Positions 55,567-64,000 of a stretch of DNA of 64,000 nt are shown here, piece by piece. Origin of the DNA: Agaribacillus sp965228415 (GTDB lineage: Bacteria > Bacteroidota > Bacteroidia > Cytophagales > Cyclobacteriaceae); assembly GCA_965228415.1 (NCBI GenBank), contig OZ245814.1, positions 7,006,001 through 7,070,000 on the forward strand. The letters are read 5' to 3'. Within the stretch, counting starts at the first letter, position 1. Every line of letters begins with the position of its first letter. The notes below the pieces were generated by a model, which was not told the origin of the DNA, did no database searches, and saw only the letters and a program-made list of their open reading frames with translations. The translations under genes and the position numbers were made by a program.

Positions 55567-56613
55567 ATGGCAAGAAAAAACAAAAAAATCTGGATAGACC
55601 TCGACAATTCACCCCATATCCCATTTTTTAATCCGATTATTAACGAGTTAAGGAAGCAGGACTACGAAGTTTTAATTACTGTCAGAGACTATGCTCAGGC
55701 AATTGGTTTGGCTGATTATTTTCAATTTGACTATAAACCCTTAGGCAAGCACTTCGGGAAAAACAAAATTCTCAAAACTTTTGGCGTGCTGTTCAGGGCG
55801 TTGCAGATGTTACCTGTTTTTGTTAAAGAAAGACCTGATCTGGCTTTGTCGCACGGATCGAGATCGCAATTCTTGTTTGCCAGTTTAATAGGAATGAAAT
55901 CTGCTGTGGCCACCGATTATGAACATTCGGCCGAATTTCCGTTGTTACTTCCGACACTTGGAATCGTTCCGGAGGTGATGCCTGAATCTTTTACCAATAA
56001 GTATTTTAAAAAAGTAGCCAGATTTCCGGGTATCAAAGAAGATGTTTACATACAGAATTTACGGCCTGATCCGTCTATATTGTCTTACTTAAATGTCAAC
56101 GAAAATCACATGGTGGTTTCGGTAAGACCTCCGGCCACCGCTGCCCACTATCATACCGATCTGAGCGATCAGTTATTTGAAAAAACAATGGAACACGTGT
56201 TGGCGAATGAAAATACCAAAATGGTTATTTTGCCGAGAACCAAAGATCAGGAATCGGGCATTAAGGAAAAATATAAGGGATACATTGAAAACGGACGTAT
56301 TGTCATTCCCGATAAAGTGTTGAATGGGTTAAACCTGGTTTGGTATTCCGATCTGGTGATCAGTGGTGGAGGAACCATGATTAGGGAGTCAGCTGCGCTG
56401 GGAGTGCCCTCTTACAGTATTTTCGGTGGAAAAATAGGAGCCGTAGATCGTTACCTGGAGGAGTCCGGCCGCCTTTCCTTAATCAGGTCGGAAGAAGACA
56501 TTGAAAATAAGGTAATATTAAAGAAGCGGGAGAGGTCCGCCGCGGCTTTGAAGGAGCAAAGCCCGGCCTTACAAAAGATAGTCAAAGAAGTAATAAAGCT
56601 GGTGGAAGCATAA
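55567..56613 (+). CDS. DUF354 family protein (GT-B-like)
   Basis: This 348-residue protein begins KIWIDLDNSPHIPFFNPIINEL, the DUF354 signature, and contains LALSHGSRSQFLFASLIGMKSAVATDYEHSA, a nucleotide-sugar-type fold, and the C-terminal VISGGGTMIRESAALGVPSYSIFGGKIG, similar to UDP-GlcNAc 2-epimerase/MurG-like C-domains. It may be a glycosyltransferase or nucleotide-sugar enzyme of the locus. It lies 25 bases after the adenylation gene. Confidence 0.85.
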   Translation: MARKNKKIWIDLDNSPHIPFFNPIINELRKQDYEVLITVRDYAQAIGLADYFQFDYKPLGKHFGKNKILKTFGVLFRALQMLPVFVKERPDLALSHGSRSQFLFASLIGMKSAVATDYEHSAEFPLLLPTLGIVPEVMPESFTNKYFKKVARFPGIKEDVYIQNLRPDPSILSYLNVNENHMVVSVRPPATAAHYHTDLSDQLFEKTMEHVLANENTKMVILPRTKDQESGIKEKYKGYIENGRIVIPDKVLNGLNLVWYSDLVISGGGTMIRESAALGVPSYSIFGGKIGAVDRYLEESGRLSLIRSEEDIENKVILKKRERSAAALKEQSPALQKIVKEVIKLVEA

Positions 56614-56635
56614 ATAGTTTAATAATTTTAGAAAG

Positions 56636-57730
56636 ATGCTTGGAAACCTATTCACCCTGGACTACGAAATACACGGCAATGGCGAGGGGTCGCCTTACCA
56701 GTTGATGGTGGCACCAACTGATCGAATGTTGCAACAATTTGATCGATACGGTGCCAAATTAACCATTATGGCTGATGTGGCTGAAATATTAAAGTTCAAG
56801 GAGCACCTTGAAACTACAGGCGAAGATACCTTTGATTATCTCAAGATCAAGGAGCAGCTAAAAAGAGCTATTGCTACGGGTCATGACGTTCAGCTTCACA
56901 TACATTCATCCTACTTTAAATCGAAGCTGGTAAATGGCAGATGGCAGCAACACTGGGATGAATACAGTTTAGCCGACTTACCCTATCAGCGTGTTAAGGA
57001 AATGATTCAAACCTGCAAGGCCTATCTGGAGTCATTACTGACCACAGTGGATAGCACTTATCGTTGCCACGCTTTCAGAGCAGCAAACTGGTCGATGAGT
57101 CCGTCCCATAACATTGTAAAAGCATTGATCGAAGAAGGTATTAACATTGATACCTCAGTCTTCAAGTATGGAAAACGCAACGATAGGGTCAAATTTGACT
57201 ATACCCATTCGCATAGCGATTTATTACCCTGGCCAGTCGATGTGCTGGATGTCTGTAAAAAAGATCCTGACGGTGAACTTGTGGAAATCCCAATTTATAC
57301 TGAATTGAAAAATGTATGGGCATTTTTGACGCCTAACAGGGTGTTCAGGGTATTTCAGGCAAGTCAACACAAGCACGCTAAATACGATGAACCAGCTATG
57401 GAGGTGCAAGCGCCCGAGACGCAAAACAATACCTCAAAATTTTCAAAGCTCATGTCCTTTTTTACGGATAAACACGCCTGGAAATTTGATTTTAACCAAT
57501 GTACAGGGGCTCAGTTGATCAGGGGATTGAAACGAATCGACAGGCAATATGGCCACCTGGAGAAAAAACTTCCGGTGGTACTGATAGGGCATTCCAAAAT
57601 ATTTACAAAAATCAATGAGAAAAGTTTAGCGTCTTTCCTGGATTTTATTGCCTCCAATCCCGATAAATATTGTTTTGCCAAATTTGGAGATTTTGACCTG
57701 GAATCGTTTAAAGAGGAGGTAATCAGTTGA
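56636..57730 (+). CDS. Polysaccharide deacetylase-like protein (NodB-related), first copy
   Basis: This protein of about 364 residues has a reduced CE4-type fold. LDYEIHGNG sits where the TFDD metal/catalytic Asp motif is expected, HDVQLHIHSSY supplies the metal His pair, FRAANWSMS matches the R-x-P/A region, and VLIGHSK the late catalytic His. It starts MLGNLFTLDYE with no signal, so it may act in the cytoplasm on lipid-linked sugars. It precedes the AAC(3)-like gene by 1 base. The deacetylase role is inferred from motif spacing. Confidence 0.72.
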   Translation: MLGNLFTLDYEIHGNGEGSPYQLMVAPTDRMLQQFDRYGAKLTIMADVAEILKFKEHLETTGEDTFDYLKIKEQLKRAIATGHDVQLHIHSSYFKSKLVNGRWQQHWDEYSLADLPYQRVKEMIQTCKAYLESLLTTVDSTYRCHAFRAANWSMSPSHNIVKALIEEGINIDTSVFKYGKRNDRVKFDYTHSHSDLLPWPVDVLDVCKKDPDGELVEIPIYTELKNVWAFLTPNRVFRVFQASQHKHAKYDEPAMEVQAPETQNNTSKFSKLMSFFTDKHAWKFDFNQCTGAQLIRGLKRIDRQYGHLEKKLPVVLIGHSKIFTKINEKSLASFLDFIASNPDKYCFAKFGDFDLESFKEEVIS

Positions 57731-57731
57731 G

Positions 57732-58646
57732 ATGAAAGCAAAAATTTATTATCTGCTAAGAAATGTATTTAACCAAAAAACTCGTAATAGGTTAAAAATG
57801 GTGAAATACGATCTGGAAAAGAAGCTGCACCCGCTTAAGGAAAAACGTTATGGCAACTTTTCCCCACAGGATCTTAAGGAAGAATTAAAGAAAAAATTAC
57901 CAGCTGATTTTGATACTTTGATGGTGCATAGCTCTTTTAACACCATGTTACCAATGTACAAAGGGAGCCCGAAAGAATTATTGGAGTTATTGATTTCTCT
58001 TTGTGGCCCGGATAAAACACTGGCCATGCCGGCCTTCTTTTTTGGAGGTAGAACCTACAACTATGATGTGAGGCGATACTTTGCCGACAAGCCGGATTTT
58101 TATGTGGATAAAATGCCATCTCAAATGGGAGTGCTCACGGAAATTTTTCGTAACTATCCAGGCGTCGGTGTCAGTAAACATCCAACCCATCGCGTATGCG
58201 CACTCGGCCCAAAGGCCAAATACCTGACAAGCGAACATGAGTTATGCAAGACCGGGTGTGGCAAGGGGAGCCCGTTTGATAAAATGTCACAGGATAATAC
58301 CGTAATTCTTGGACTGGGCGTGCGATATTTTCACTGCATGACGCAAACACATTCAGTAGAAGATGTTTTAATCGAAACAGATAGGTATCCTACAAAATTT
58401 GAATCTATTGAAATCCCAATATCCCTAATCTCAGGTGATGGGGAGCCTATTCCCTATTCGTTGTTACACCCTGATAAATCTGGCTATCAACGAAAATTAC
58501 ATCCGATGGTCAGGAAAATATTGAATAACCAGGATCTGTTTGAATGGAGGTACTCGGGGGTAGACTTGTTTTACGCCAGAGCAAAAGCGGTACAGGAAAA
58601 ACTAGTTGCTGCGGCTATTGATGGTCGTTCGGCTTATCATAAATAA
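57732..58646 (+). CDS. AAC(3)-family (aminoglycoside N-acetyltransferase-like) N-acyltransferase
   Basis: This 304-residue antibiotic_NAT-fold protein has TLMVHSSFNTMLPMYKGSPKELLELL (CoA-binding N-terminal region), MPAFFFGG, HPTHRVCALG (conserved His) and SPFDKMSQDNTVILGLG. Chromosomal members in sugar loci are thought to N-acylate amino sugars rather than give drug resistance. It is directly coupled to the deacetylase-like gene, 1 base apart, which suggests exchange of one N-acyl group for another. Confidence 0.85.
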   Translation: MKAKIYYLLRNVFNQKTRNRLKMVKYDLEKKLHPLKEKRYGNFSPQDLKEELKKKLPADFDTLMVHSSFNTMLPMYKGSPKELLELLISLCGPDKTLAMPAFFFGGRTYNYDVRRYFADKPDFYVDKMPSQMGVLTEIFRNYPGVGVSKHPTHRVCALGPKAKYLTSEHELCKTGCGKGSPFDKMSQDNTVILGLGVRYFHCMTQTHSVEDVLIETDRYPTKFESIEIPISLISGDGEPIPYSLLHPDKSGYQRKLHPMVRKILNNQDLFEWRYSGVDLFYARAKAVQEKLVAAAIDGRSAYHK

Positions 58647-58701
58647 CAGGATGTATAAAGAAATGGCTACATGTACAATTGATCATTTTTAAATTGAATT
58701 T

Positions 58702-59646
58702 ATGGACAAGTCCAAATTGATCAATACCATTTTTTACGGTTTAAAACCATTGATCCCCAGACGCTTACAGCTTTGGTTGAGGAGAAAGCTTATATTGTAT
58801 AAACTGCCTAAGTACCGCAATTCCTGGCCAATATTGGAGAAAGCCGGGGAAAAGCCTCCGCATTTCAGAGGCTGGCCGGATGGTAAAAAGTTTGCCGTAG
58901 TGCTTACGCACGATGTCGAGTTGCAAAAAGGTCATGATCGTTGTAAATCATTGATGGCACTGGAGCAAAAACATGGTTTTGTTTCCTCCTTTAATTTTGT
59001 TCCGGAAAGATACAAGGTGTCTTCGGCCTTGAGGAGTAATTTGGAGGCCAATGGATTTGAAGTGGGGGTTCATGGCTTAAACCATGACGGAAAATTGTTT
59101 CAATCCAGAAAAATATTCGTGGAACGGGCAAAAAAGATCAATGAATATATCAGGGATTGGAAAGTGGTCGGTTTTAGGGCACCGGCTATGCATCATAACC
59201 TGGATTGGATACACGACTTGCATATTGATTACGATCTGTCGACCTTTGATACTGATCCATTTGAACCACAGTCTGACGGGGTGGAAACTATTTTTCCATT
59301 TTGGGTGGCAAAAAATGGAAAAGGATATGTGGAACTGCCCTATACTGTTTCGCAGGATTTTACGCCATATGTTTTAATGCGGAAAAGGACCATCGATATC
59401 TGGAAGAAAAAGGTTGATTGGATTGTTGCAAAAGGAGGTATGGTTTTAGTCAACGTACACCCTGATTATCTGGCATTTGATCCTAATAAGGTGGGTATGG
59501 AGGAGTTTCCTGTCAAGATGTATGAGGAATTGTTAATGTATGTTAATAAGCATTATCCGGGTCAGTTTTGGAATGCCATACCAAGAGATGTAGCTGAATT
59601 TTGGAGGAATGAGGTAGAGCCGGGTGATAAAAACATAAATAATTGA
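58702..59646 (+). CDS. Polysaccharide deacetylase family protein, second copy
   Basis: This 314-residue CE4/NodB-fold protein has VLTHDVELQKGHD (catalytic/metal Asp), GVHGLNHDGKLF (metal His pair), FRAPAMHHNLDW (R-x-P) and MVLVNVHPDYL (late His). These motifs are more canonical than those in 56636-57730. It lacks a cleavable signal, having only a basic N-terminus (LKPLIPRRLQLWLRRK). It probably removes N- or O-acetyl groups from the glycan or its precursor. Confidence 0.87.
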   Translation: MDKSKLINTIFYGLKPLIPRRLQLWLRRKLILYKLPKYRNSWPILEKAGEKPPHFRGWPDGKKFAVVLTHDVELQKGHDRCKSLMALEQKHGFVSSFNFVPERYKVSSALRSNLEANGFEVGVHGLNHDGKLFQSRKIFVERAKKINEYIRDWKVVGFRAPAMHHNLDWIHDLHIDYDLSTFDTDPFEPQSDGVETIFPFWVAKNGKGYVELPYTVSQDFTPYVLMRKRTIDIWKKKVDWIVAKGGMVLVNVHPDYLAFDPNKVGMEEFPVKMYEELLMYVNKHYPGQFWNAIPRDVAEFWRNEVEPGDKNINN

Positions 59647-59848
59647 ATTTTTAATTGTATTTTTTTGTATTAATTTTGTTTTTTTTACGATCATCTAAAT
59701 TTTTAAGTCACGCATTAATCGGCTGAAATTGCCGTTTCACTCCCAACCCAATATAAATGCTGATGTAATTTTAGGTGTAAAATTATGTTAAAGACTAACA
59801 TTTAATTGATTTACTTAAGCAAGTTATCGATGCATTACCTGCCTCCGA

Positions 59849-59889
59849 TAAATTTGTGGCGTAAAGATCAAAGTTTAACAATGTTGAAC
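59849..59889 (+). promoter_or_regulatory. Putative internal promoter with operator-like palindrome
   Basis: TAAATTTG at 59849-59856 matches the Bacteroidota -7 consensus TAnnTTTG exactly. GTTTAACAATGTTGAAC at 59873-59889 is a 17-base imperfect palindrome (three central/outer mismatches) placed about 25 bases before the next start codon. No good -33 TTTG is seen at the right spacing. It may let the last genes of the locus be expressed separately. Confidence 0.4.
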
Positions 59890-59914
59890 ATTTCACAACA
59901 GACATAATTGACAA

Positions 59915-60946
59915 ATGAAATTTGCGAATGTAAAATCAAACTTGCTTTTATTCTTCATATCTATTGCCATCGCATTGATATTGGGAGAAGTCATGGTCAG
60001 ACTCTTTGTGGAGCAGGAAACAAAAAGGTTGGCCGCCTATGATAAGGAGCTGGGTTGGACAGGTAAGCCTTTCGGAGAAGGCATTTATGTACGTAACAAG
60101 GATAAAATACGGTCTTCCTACCGCTATAATAACCTTGGATTCAGGGACGATGATTTTAATGAGTCATCGGCAAATGGAAAAAGAATTGTTTTGCTAGGCG
60201 ACTCGTTTATAGAAAGCCTGGAAATGGACTATGATCTGATCTTTCACGAGCGATTTGAAAACATCCTTCAAAAGCGTGAAAACCCTGACATGCAGGTGGT
60301 CGCATTGGGCTCCCAGGGTTATTCTACGGCTCAGGAGTTGTTGGCTTTCAGGAAATTTAAAGATGCTGTAAAACCCGAATATGTCTGGCTGTTATTTTAT
60401 ACCGGAAATGATTATACCGATAATTTAAGAAAATCTTTTGCTTATTTAGATAAGGATGGCAAGCTGAAGTTTCCTGAAAATAACGCCAGCTGGTTGAAAG
60501 TAAAGTATCTGACTTTCAAAAGATGGCTATATGAACACTCACATGCGATATTTTTTATCAAAAACCTGCTGGAATCGCGTATGAATGTTAAAATTTCTAC
60601 AGATGATAAAACTGAATCCAAAGGCTCGTCACAGTACCGGTATGAGGTTACCCGTGAGCTGATCTTGCAGCTAAATCGGGAAGTGCGTGAATCGGGAGCT
60701 AAATTTGGTGTGGTGATTATACCGTTTCGGGAAGAGTTGATTAAAAATAACAGGAAAAATATCGATTTTGTAGTAGATATCTGCAAACAAGGCACTATAG
60801 ACTTTTTAGACTTAAGCCAGTTTTTACAGGTTAGTGATTATTTCAAACACGATGTTCACTTTGTGGATAAAGGACATGACCTGGTGGCCAAGGAGTTGTA
60901 CAATTTTTTTAATAAGGTAAATACCAACCCTGAAGGTAGCCTTTAG
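59915..60946 (+). CDS. Membrane-anchored SGNH-fold hydrolase/acyltransferase
   Basis: This 343-residue protein has one N-terminal membrane segment (LLLFFISIAIALILGEVMV) and an extracytoplasmic SGNH domain: IVLLGDSFIESLEMD (Ser nucleophile), ALGSQGYSTAQEL (Gly), FYTGNDYTDN (Asn) and the C-terminal HDVHFVDKGH (Asp-His). Members in polysaccharide loci O-acetylate or deacetylate glycans in the periplasm. The topology with the catalytic domain outside fits modification of an exported polymer. The substrate is unknown. Confidence 0.82.
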   Translation: MKFANVKSNLLLFFISIAIALILGEVMVRLFVEQETKRLAAYDKELGWTGKPFGEGIYVRNKDKIRSSYRYNNLGFRDDDFNESSANGKRIVLLGDSFIESLEMDYDLIFHERFENILQKRENPDMQVVALGSQGYSTAQELLAFRKFKDAVKPEYVWLLFYTGNDYTDNLRKSFAYLDKDGKLKFPENNASWLKVKYLTFKRWLYEHSHAIFFIKNLLESRMNVKISTDDKTESKGSSQYRYEVTRELILQLNREVRESGAKFGVVIIPFREELIKNNRKNIDFVVDICKQGTIDFLDLSQFLQVSDYFKHDVHFVDKGHDLVAKELYNFFNKVNTNPEGSL

Positions 60947-60957
60947 AGCACACACAA

Positions 60958-61992
60958 ATGAGATACGAAATAAAAATTTTGAATCCCGCGCAGGTAGATA
61001 ACTGGAATAATATTGTCAAAGAACTAGGGGGCAGTATTTTTCATACCGTCAACTGGTACCAGGTGTTGGAAGAATGTTATGACTATAAGGCAAATTATTT
61101 TGGGGTCTTTGACGGGGAGAAGGTCGTGGGTGTAGTACCAATTGTAAGCATTAACAGTTTCCTTACAGGGAAAAGAGGCGTTTCCTTACCTTTTTCAGAT
61201 TACTGCCCCGTGTTGCTGGAAGAGGGGCTCAATACCCAAGCCATCATATCGGATATCATGGATTTCGGAAGAAAAAATGGCTGGAAATCAATTGAGTTCA
61301 GAGGATTAAACTGTCCTAAGTCTAAAGATTTGGTGTCAGATTCATATTATGTACACCAGATTAATCTCGAACCGCCCTATGAGGAAATATTAAAGACGTT
61401 TAACAGAAAGAACCGCATGAATATTAAAAAATCCGCAAAAAATAATATTCAGGTGGTGCAGGAAAATACCAAAGAGATTATCACCAAATTTTATCAGCTA
61501 AACTGTAAAAACAAAAAGAAAAATGGTGTTCCGCCGGCTCCGTTGGCTTTTTATATGAAAATTTATGAACATATCATCAATAAGGGGCTGGGAAACATTT
61601 TTGTGGCGAAGCTCAATGACGAGATAATTTCTATGGGCATAGTTTTCCATTTTAGAGGGCAGGTGTTGATGAAATACCTGGCACAAGATTATCGTTATCA
61701 GCAATTCCGGCCAAACAATGCCCTGATAAGTGAAATAATAAAGTTTTACGCAGGGTCTACCTGGAAGGTGTTTTGCTTTGGACGTACAGCGATGCATAAT
61801 ACAGGTCTTCATCAATTTAAAAAAGGATGGGGCACCGAGGTTGGAACGCTTGATTATCATAAAATCAGCCTGGAAAGCAAAACCAAATCAAGTTATGGGC
61901 AAATGCATCGCAGTAGGGAAAAGTATTTTAGTAAAATGCCCTTGTGGATGCTTAAGATGATTGGAAATGTGATGTACAAGCATATCGGGTAA
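60958..61992 (+). CDS. FemAB-like GNAT-fold transferase (second paralogue)
   Basis: This 344-residue paralogue of the 52847 protein shares GKRGVSLPFSDYCPVL, RKNGWKSIEFRG and the C-terminal NVMYKHIG. Key lines are NRKNRMNIKKSAKNNIQVV and AMHNTGLHQFKKGWGTEVG. It starts 11 bases after the SGNH gene. Two copies in one locus suggest two different acceptor or donor positions, or sequential addition. The reaction is inferred. Confidence 0.85.
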   Translation: MRYEIKILNPAQVDNWNNIVKELGGSIFHTVNWYQVLEECYDYKANYFGVFDGEKVVGVVPIVSINSFLTGKRGVSLPFSDYCPVLLEEGLNTQAIISDIMDFGRKNGWKSIEFRGLNCPKSKDLVSDSYYVHQINLEPPYEEILKTFNRKNRMNIKKSAKNNIQVVQENTKEIITKFYQLNCKNKKKNGVPPAPLAFYMKIYEHIINKGLGNIFVAKLNDEIISMGIVFHFRGQVLMKYLAQDYRYQQFRPNNALISEIIKFYAGSTWKVFCFGRTAMHNTGLHQFKKGWGTEVGTLDYHKISLESKTKSSYGQMHRSREKYFSKMPLWMLKMIGNVMYKHIG

Positions 61993-62217
61993 AATAGTTC
62001 ATAGGAATTAAAATCTTGAAATAATTCCAAATAATATTAAAATAATTTATTATTTTTGAGGGTTATTTAATACTTTTATATCAGGAAGCAGGATTCTGGG
62101 TAGTGGTTGCGTTATCGTCCTGATAAAAACTAACCTGCTGTAGGTGAACCTTCAATTTTAAGTAAGCATATTTTCCCAATAGGAGTTAATAATTTATTTC
62201 GGCAATATTAAAATAAT

Positions 62218-64000
62218 TTGAAAGCGGATAATTACAACCATAATAAAACCGATCATGAAGACGGTTTGGAAAAACACCTGGATTTCAAGAAGGTATTCGT
62301 GAAAATTGGGAGACGTTGGCCATGGTTACTTGTGTCCGTTATAGCTGGTATACTAATAGCAATTAGTTTAAATCGCTATACAACACCCATTTACATTGTC
62401 GAATCTTCGCTGTTGATCAAGGCGCCCAAAGAGGTCACAAATTCGGTTTCGGACCTGCTCTATGGAGAAGAATTTTTTGGGAGAAATGCTACCAACCTCG
62501 AAAATGAGTCTATTTTATTCAAATCGTACAACCTTATTGAAAAAACCTTAAGGGATTTAAAACTTAATATTTCTTATTTTGAAGAAGGTGATATCCATAA
62601 TATTGAGTTGTACAAAAAGAGCCCCTTATCTGTAGAGATAGATACAAGTTCCACCAGGATATACAACGGCCTTCCTATTAGAATTAACCTCAATAAAGAT
62701 TCTACTTTCACCCTCGAGGTAGTGGACACCAAGTCCTCGTTATTTAAAAAGAATAAAAGAGTGGAAGCTTTTAACGCCCTCTTGCAGGGTAAGGTATTTG
62801 CTGTTGGTGAAGTGGTTGATATGAAGGGGTTCAAGTTTAAAGTTATCTTAACCCCTAAACCCGGTCAGAAAAAACTAAAAAAAGTATTATTTATTGCCCA
62901 GCCCTATGAGCGACTGAAAAAGCTGTACAGAAGGTCTTTGAGAACCAGTCCGGTCGGTGAGAAATCCTCTATATTGGCCATAGCTATCGAGGGTCCGACA
63001 CCCGCTAAGTTGATTGATTTTCTTAACCGACTCATACAAAATTATATTGGCAACGAGCTAACGCAAAAGAATGAAAGGGCCAGTAAAACGATTCAGTTTA
63101 TTGATAATCAGATCCTGTACATGAGTGACTCTCTTAATATCGTAGAGGCGCGACTGGAAACCTTCAAAAAAAGTAACAGGTCCACTGATATTAATGATGA
63201 TGGCAGTGCTTTGTATAGCGATATGCGCGAGCTGGAAAAAGAAAAATCTATTCTGGATCTTGAAATGACCTATCTCAATGATTTGGAATCATCTATTTTA
63301 TCAGATCAGGGCGGTCAACTTGTTAATCCTTCTTCCCTTGGCATTAGTGACGGGACATTAAATGAGGCTACCAAAGAGTACTCCGCTATTCAGCTTAATT
63401 TAGATGTCATTGATCCTGATAAGAAGTTGAATAACCCGTTAATCAAGCAAAACCAGGACAGGCTTCGGGCCTTAAAAAGTACAATACTGGAAAGTATTAG
63501 GGGGCTGAAGCAAAAAAATGAGGCAAAGATCAATTCTTTGAAATCTTCCATTGGCGGTTTAAAATACTATGTAAGAAACCTGCCAACCGCGGAAAGGGAG
63601 TTGATCAACATCCAAAGAAATTACGACTTAAGTGAGGATCTGTACCTGTTTTTAATGCAAAAAAGAGCGGAAGCGGGAATCGCCAAAGCCTCTAATAGCA
63701 AGGATTATGTTATTGTAGACGATCCTATTATCAAAGGGACCCTGCCTGTTAAGCCCAGCCCCAGCCTGAATTACAGCATGGGAATTATTTGTGGCCTGGT
63801 CTTTCCGTCTATCGTCATCCTGCTAATTGAGATATTTAACAACAAAGTCAGTTCTAAAGAAGAGCTTGTTAAGCTGTCGGGTTTACCATTGTCAGGCCTT
63901 GTGGTGAAAAATAAGAAAGGTAGTTCCTTTGTGGCCAATGAAGATTCAAAATCCCCGCTGACAGAGTCTTTTAGAACCATCAGGTCCAATCTGAGATACC
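62218..64000 (+). CDS. Wzc-type chain-length determinant and tyrosine-kinase protein (3' truncated by window edge)
   Basis: The frame is open from TTG 62218 to the window end (594 codons). TM1 is WPWLLVSVIAGILIAISL, followed by the Wzz-type extracytoplasmic region with long coiled coils (about residues 260-470), a Pro-rich segment (GTLPVKPSPSL) and TM2 (MGIICGLVFPSIVILLIEIF). A cytoplasmic start of the BY-kinase (PLTESFRTIRSNLRY) runs into the end. It controls polysaccharide export and length. No ATG precedes the domain; an in-frame stop at 62209 and the absence of a nearer ATG make TTG the likeliest start. Confidence 0.9.
   Translation, partial: MKADNYNHNKTDHEDGLEKHLDFKKVFVKIGRRWPWLLVSVIAGILIAISLNRYTTPIYIVESSLLIKAPKEVTNSVSDLLYGEEFFGRNATNLENESILFKSYNLIEKTLRDLKLNISYFEEGDIHNIELYKKSPLSVEIDTSSTRIYNGLPIRINLNKDSTFTLEVVDTKSSLFKKNKRVEAFNALLQGKVFAVGEVVDMKGFKFKVILTPKPGQKKLKKVLFIAQPYERLKKLYRRSLRTSPVGEKSSILAIAIEGPTPAKLIDFLNRLIQNYIGNELTQKNERASKTIQFIDNQILYMSDSLNIVEARLETFKKSNRSTDINDDGSALYSDMRELEKEKSILDLEMTYLNDLESSILSDQGGQLVNPSSLGISDGTLNEATKEYSAIQLNLDVIDPDKKLNNPLIKQNQDRLRALKSTILESIRGLKQKNEAKINSLKSSIGGLKYYVRNLPTAERELINIQRNYDLSEDLYLFLMQKRAEAGIAKASNSKDYVIVDDPIIKGTLPVKPSPSLNYSMGIICGLVFPSIVILLIEIFNNKVSSKEELVKLSGLPLSGLVVKNKKGSSFVANEDSKSPLTESFRTIRSNLRY

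Noticed and set aside
57732..58646. Aminoglycoside resistance gene
   Set aside because: The fold matches AAC(3), but the position inside a glycan locus and the absence of mobile-element context argue for sugar acylation.
62055..62078. Promoter for the Wzc gene from TTTG and TACTTTTA
   Set aside because: Spacing is only 12 bases and the -7 has a mismatch.

Overview
The window looks like a chromosomal segment of a gliding-type member of the Bacteroidota, most likely order Cytophagales. The evidence is a GldC homologue, a SusC-like TonB-dependent receptor paired with an SGNH lipoprotein, the Bacteroidota operon ftsX / DUF3098 / uppP / truB / ribF, A+T-rich spacers with weak ribosome binding sites, and many TTG-versus-ATG start ambiguities. 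The order-level placement is an inference. I saw no tRNA, rRNA, CRISPR array or insertion sequence.

Layout. 1-7 kb holds housekeeping genes: the end of an ABC ATPase, an outer-membrane barrel, a DEDDh exonuclease, mpl, dnaB and a medium-chain oxidoreductase. DnaA-box-like sites lie between mpl and dnaB. 7.4-10.6 kb is a first polysaccharide island (WcaJ-type initiating transferase, Gfo/Idh/MocA dehydrogenase, beta-helix acyltransferase) closed by a strong terminator. 10.6-15 kb is the SGNH lipoprotein and TonB receptor pair. 15.2-19.3 kb is gldC, ribF, truB, uppP, DUF3098 and ftsX. 19.6-21.1 kb is an ECF sigma / anti-sigma pair. 21.4-28.4 kb carries an RqcH-like NFACT protein, an MBL hydrolase, and a large hybrid kinase with a stand-alone receiver in an overlapping run. 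28.6-31 kb is miaA, a LemA-like protein and pfkA.

31.2-42.7 kb is a second polysaccharide island: a glycosyltransferase, an amino-sugar acetyltransferase and aminotransferase, a flippase, a large capsule-type transferase, a three-gene set that looks like a CMP-ulosonic acid pathway (SpsF-like, NeuB-like, KdsC-like), and a YfhO-type membrane protein. 42.9-48.8 kb returns to housekeeping genes: mscS-like, queA, ppa, menC, a VIT1-like protein and DUF2167.

50-64 kb is a third, co-directional exopolysaccharide locus ending in a Wzc-type chain-length/kinase gene that runs off the window. It opens with two acyl-CoA dehydrogenase-family proteins, a free carrier protein and a free amino-acid adenylation enzyme. 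By manual alignment, the adenylation specificity residues read D-L-L-Y-I-A-L-V-I-K. This is very close to the code I recall for the L-proline ligases that feed pyrrole-2-carboxylate formation (PltF, CloN4, PigI). With two FemAB-type transferases, two polysaccharide-deacetylase-like proteins and an AAC(3)-like N-acetyltransferase alongside, the locus could build a pyrrolyl or other aminoacyl-derived group on a carrier protein and attach it to a deacetylated sugar of a surface polysaccharide. This is the most novel-looking system in the window; the chemistry is inferred from sequence only.
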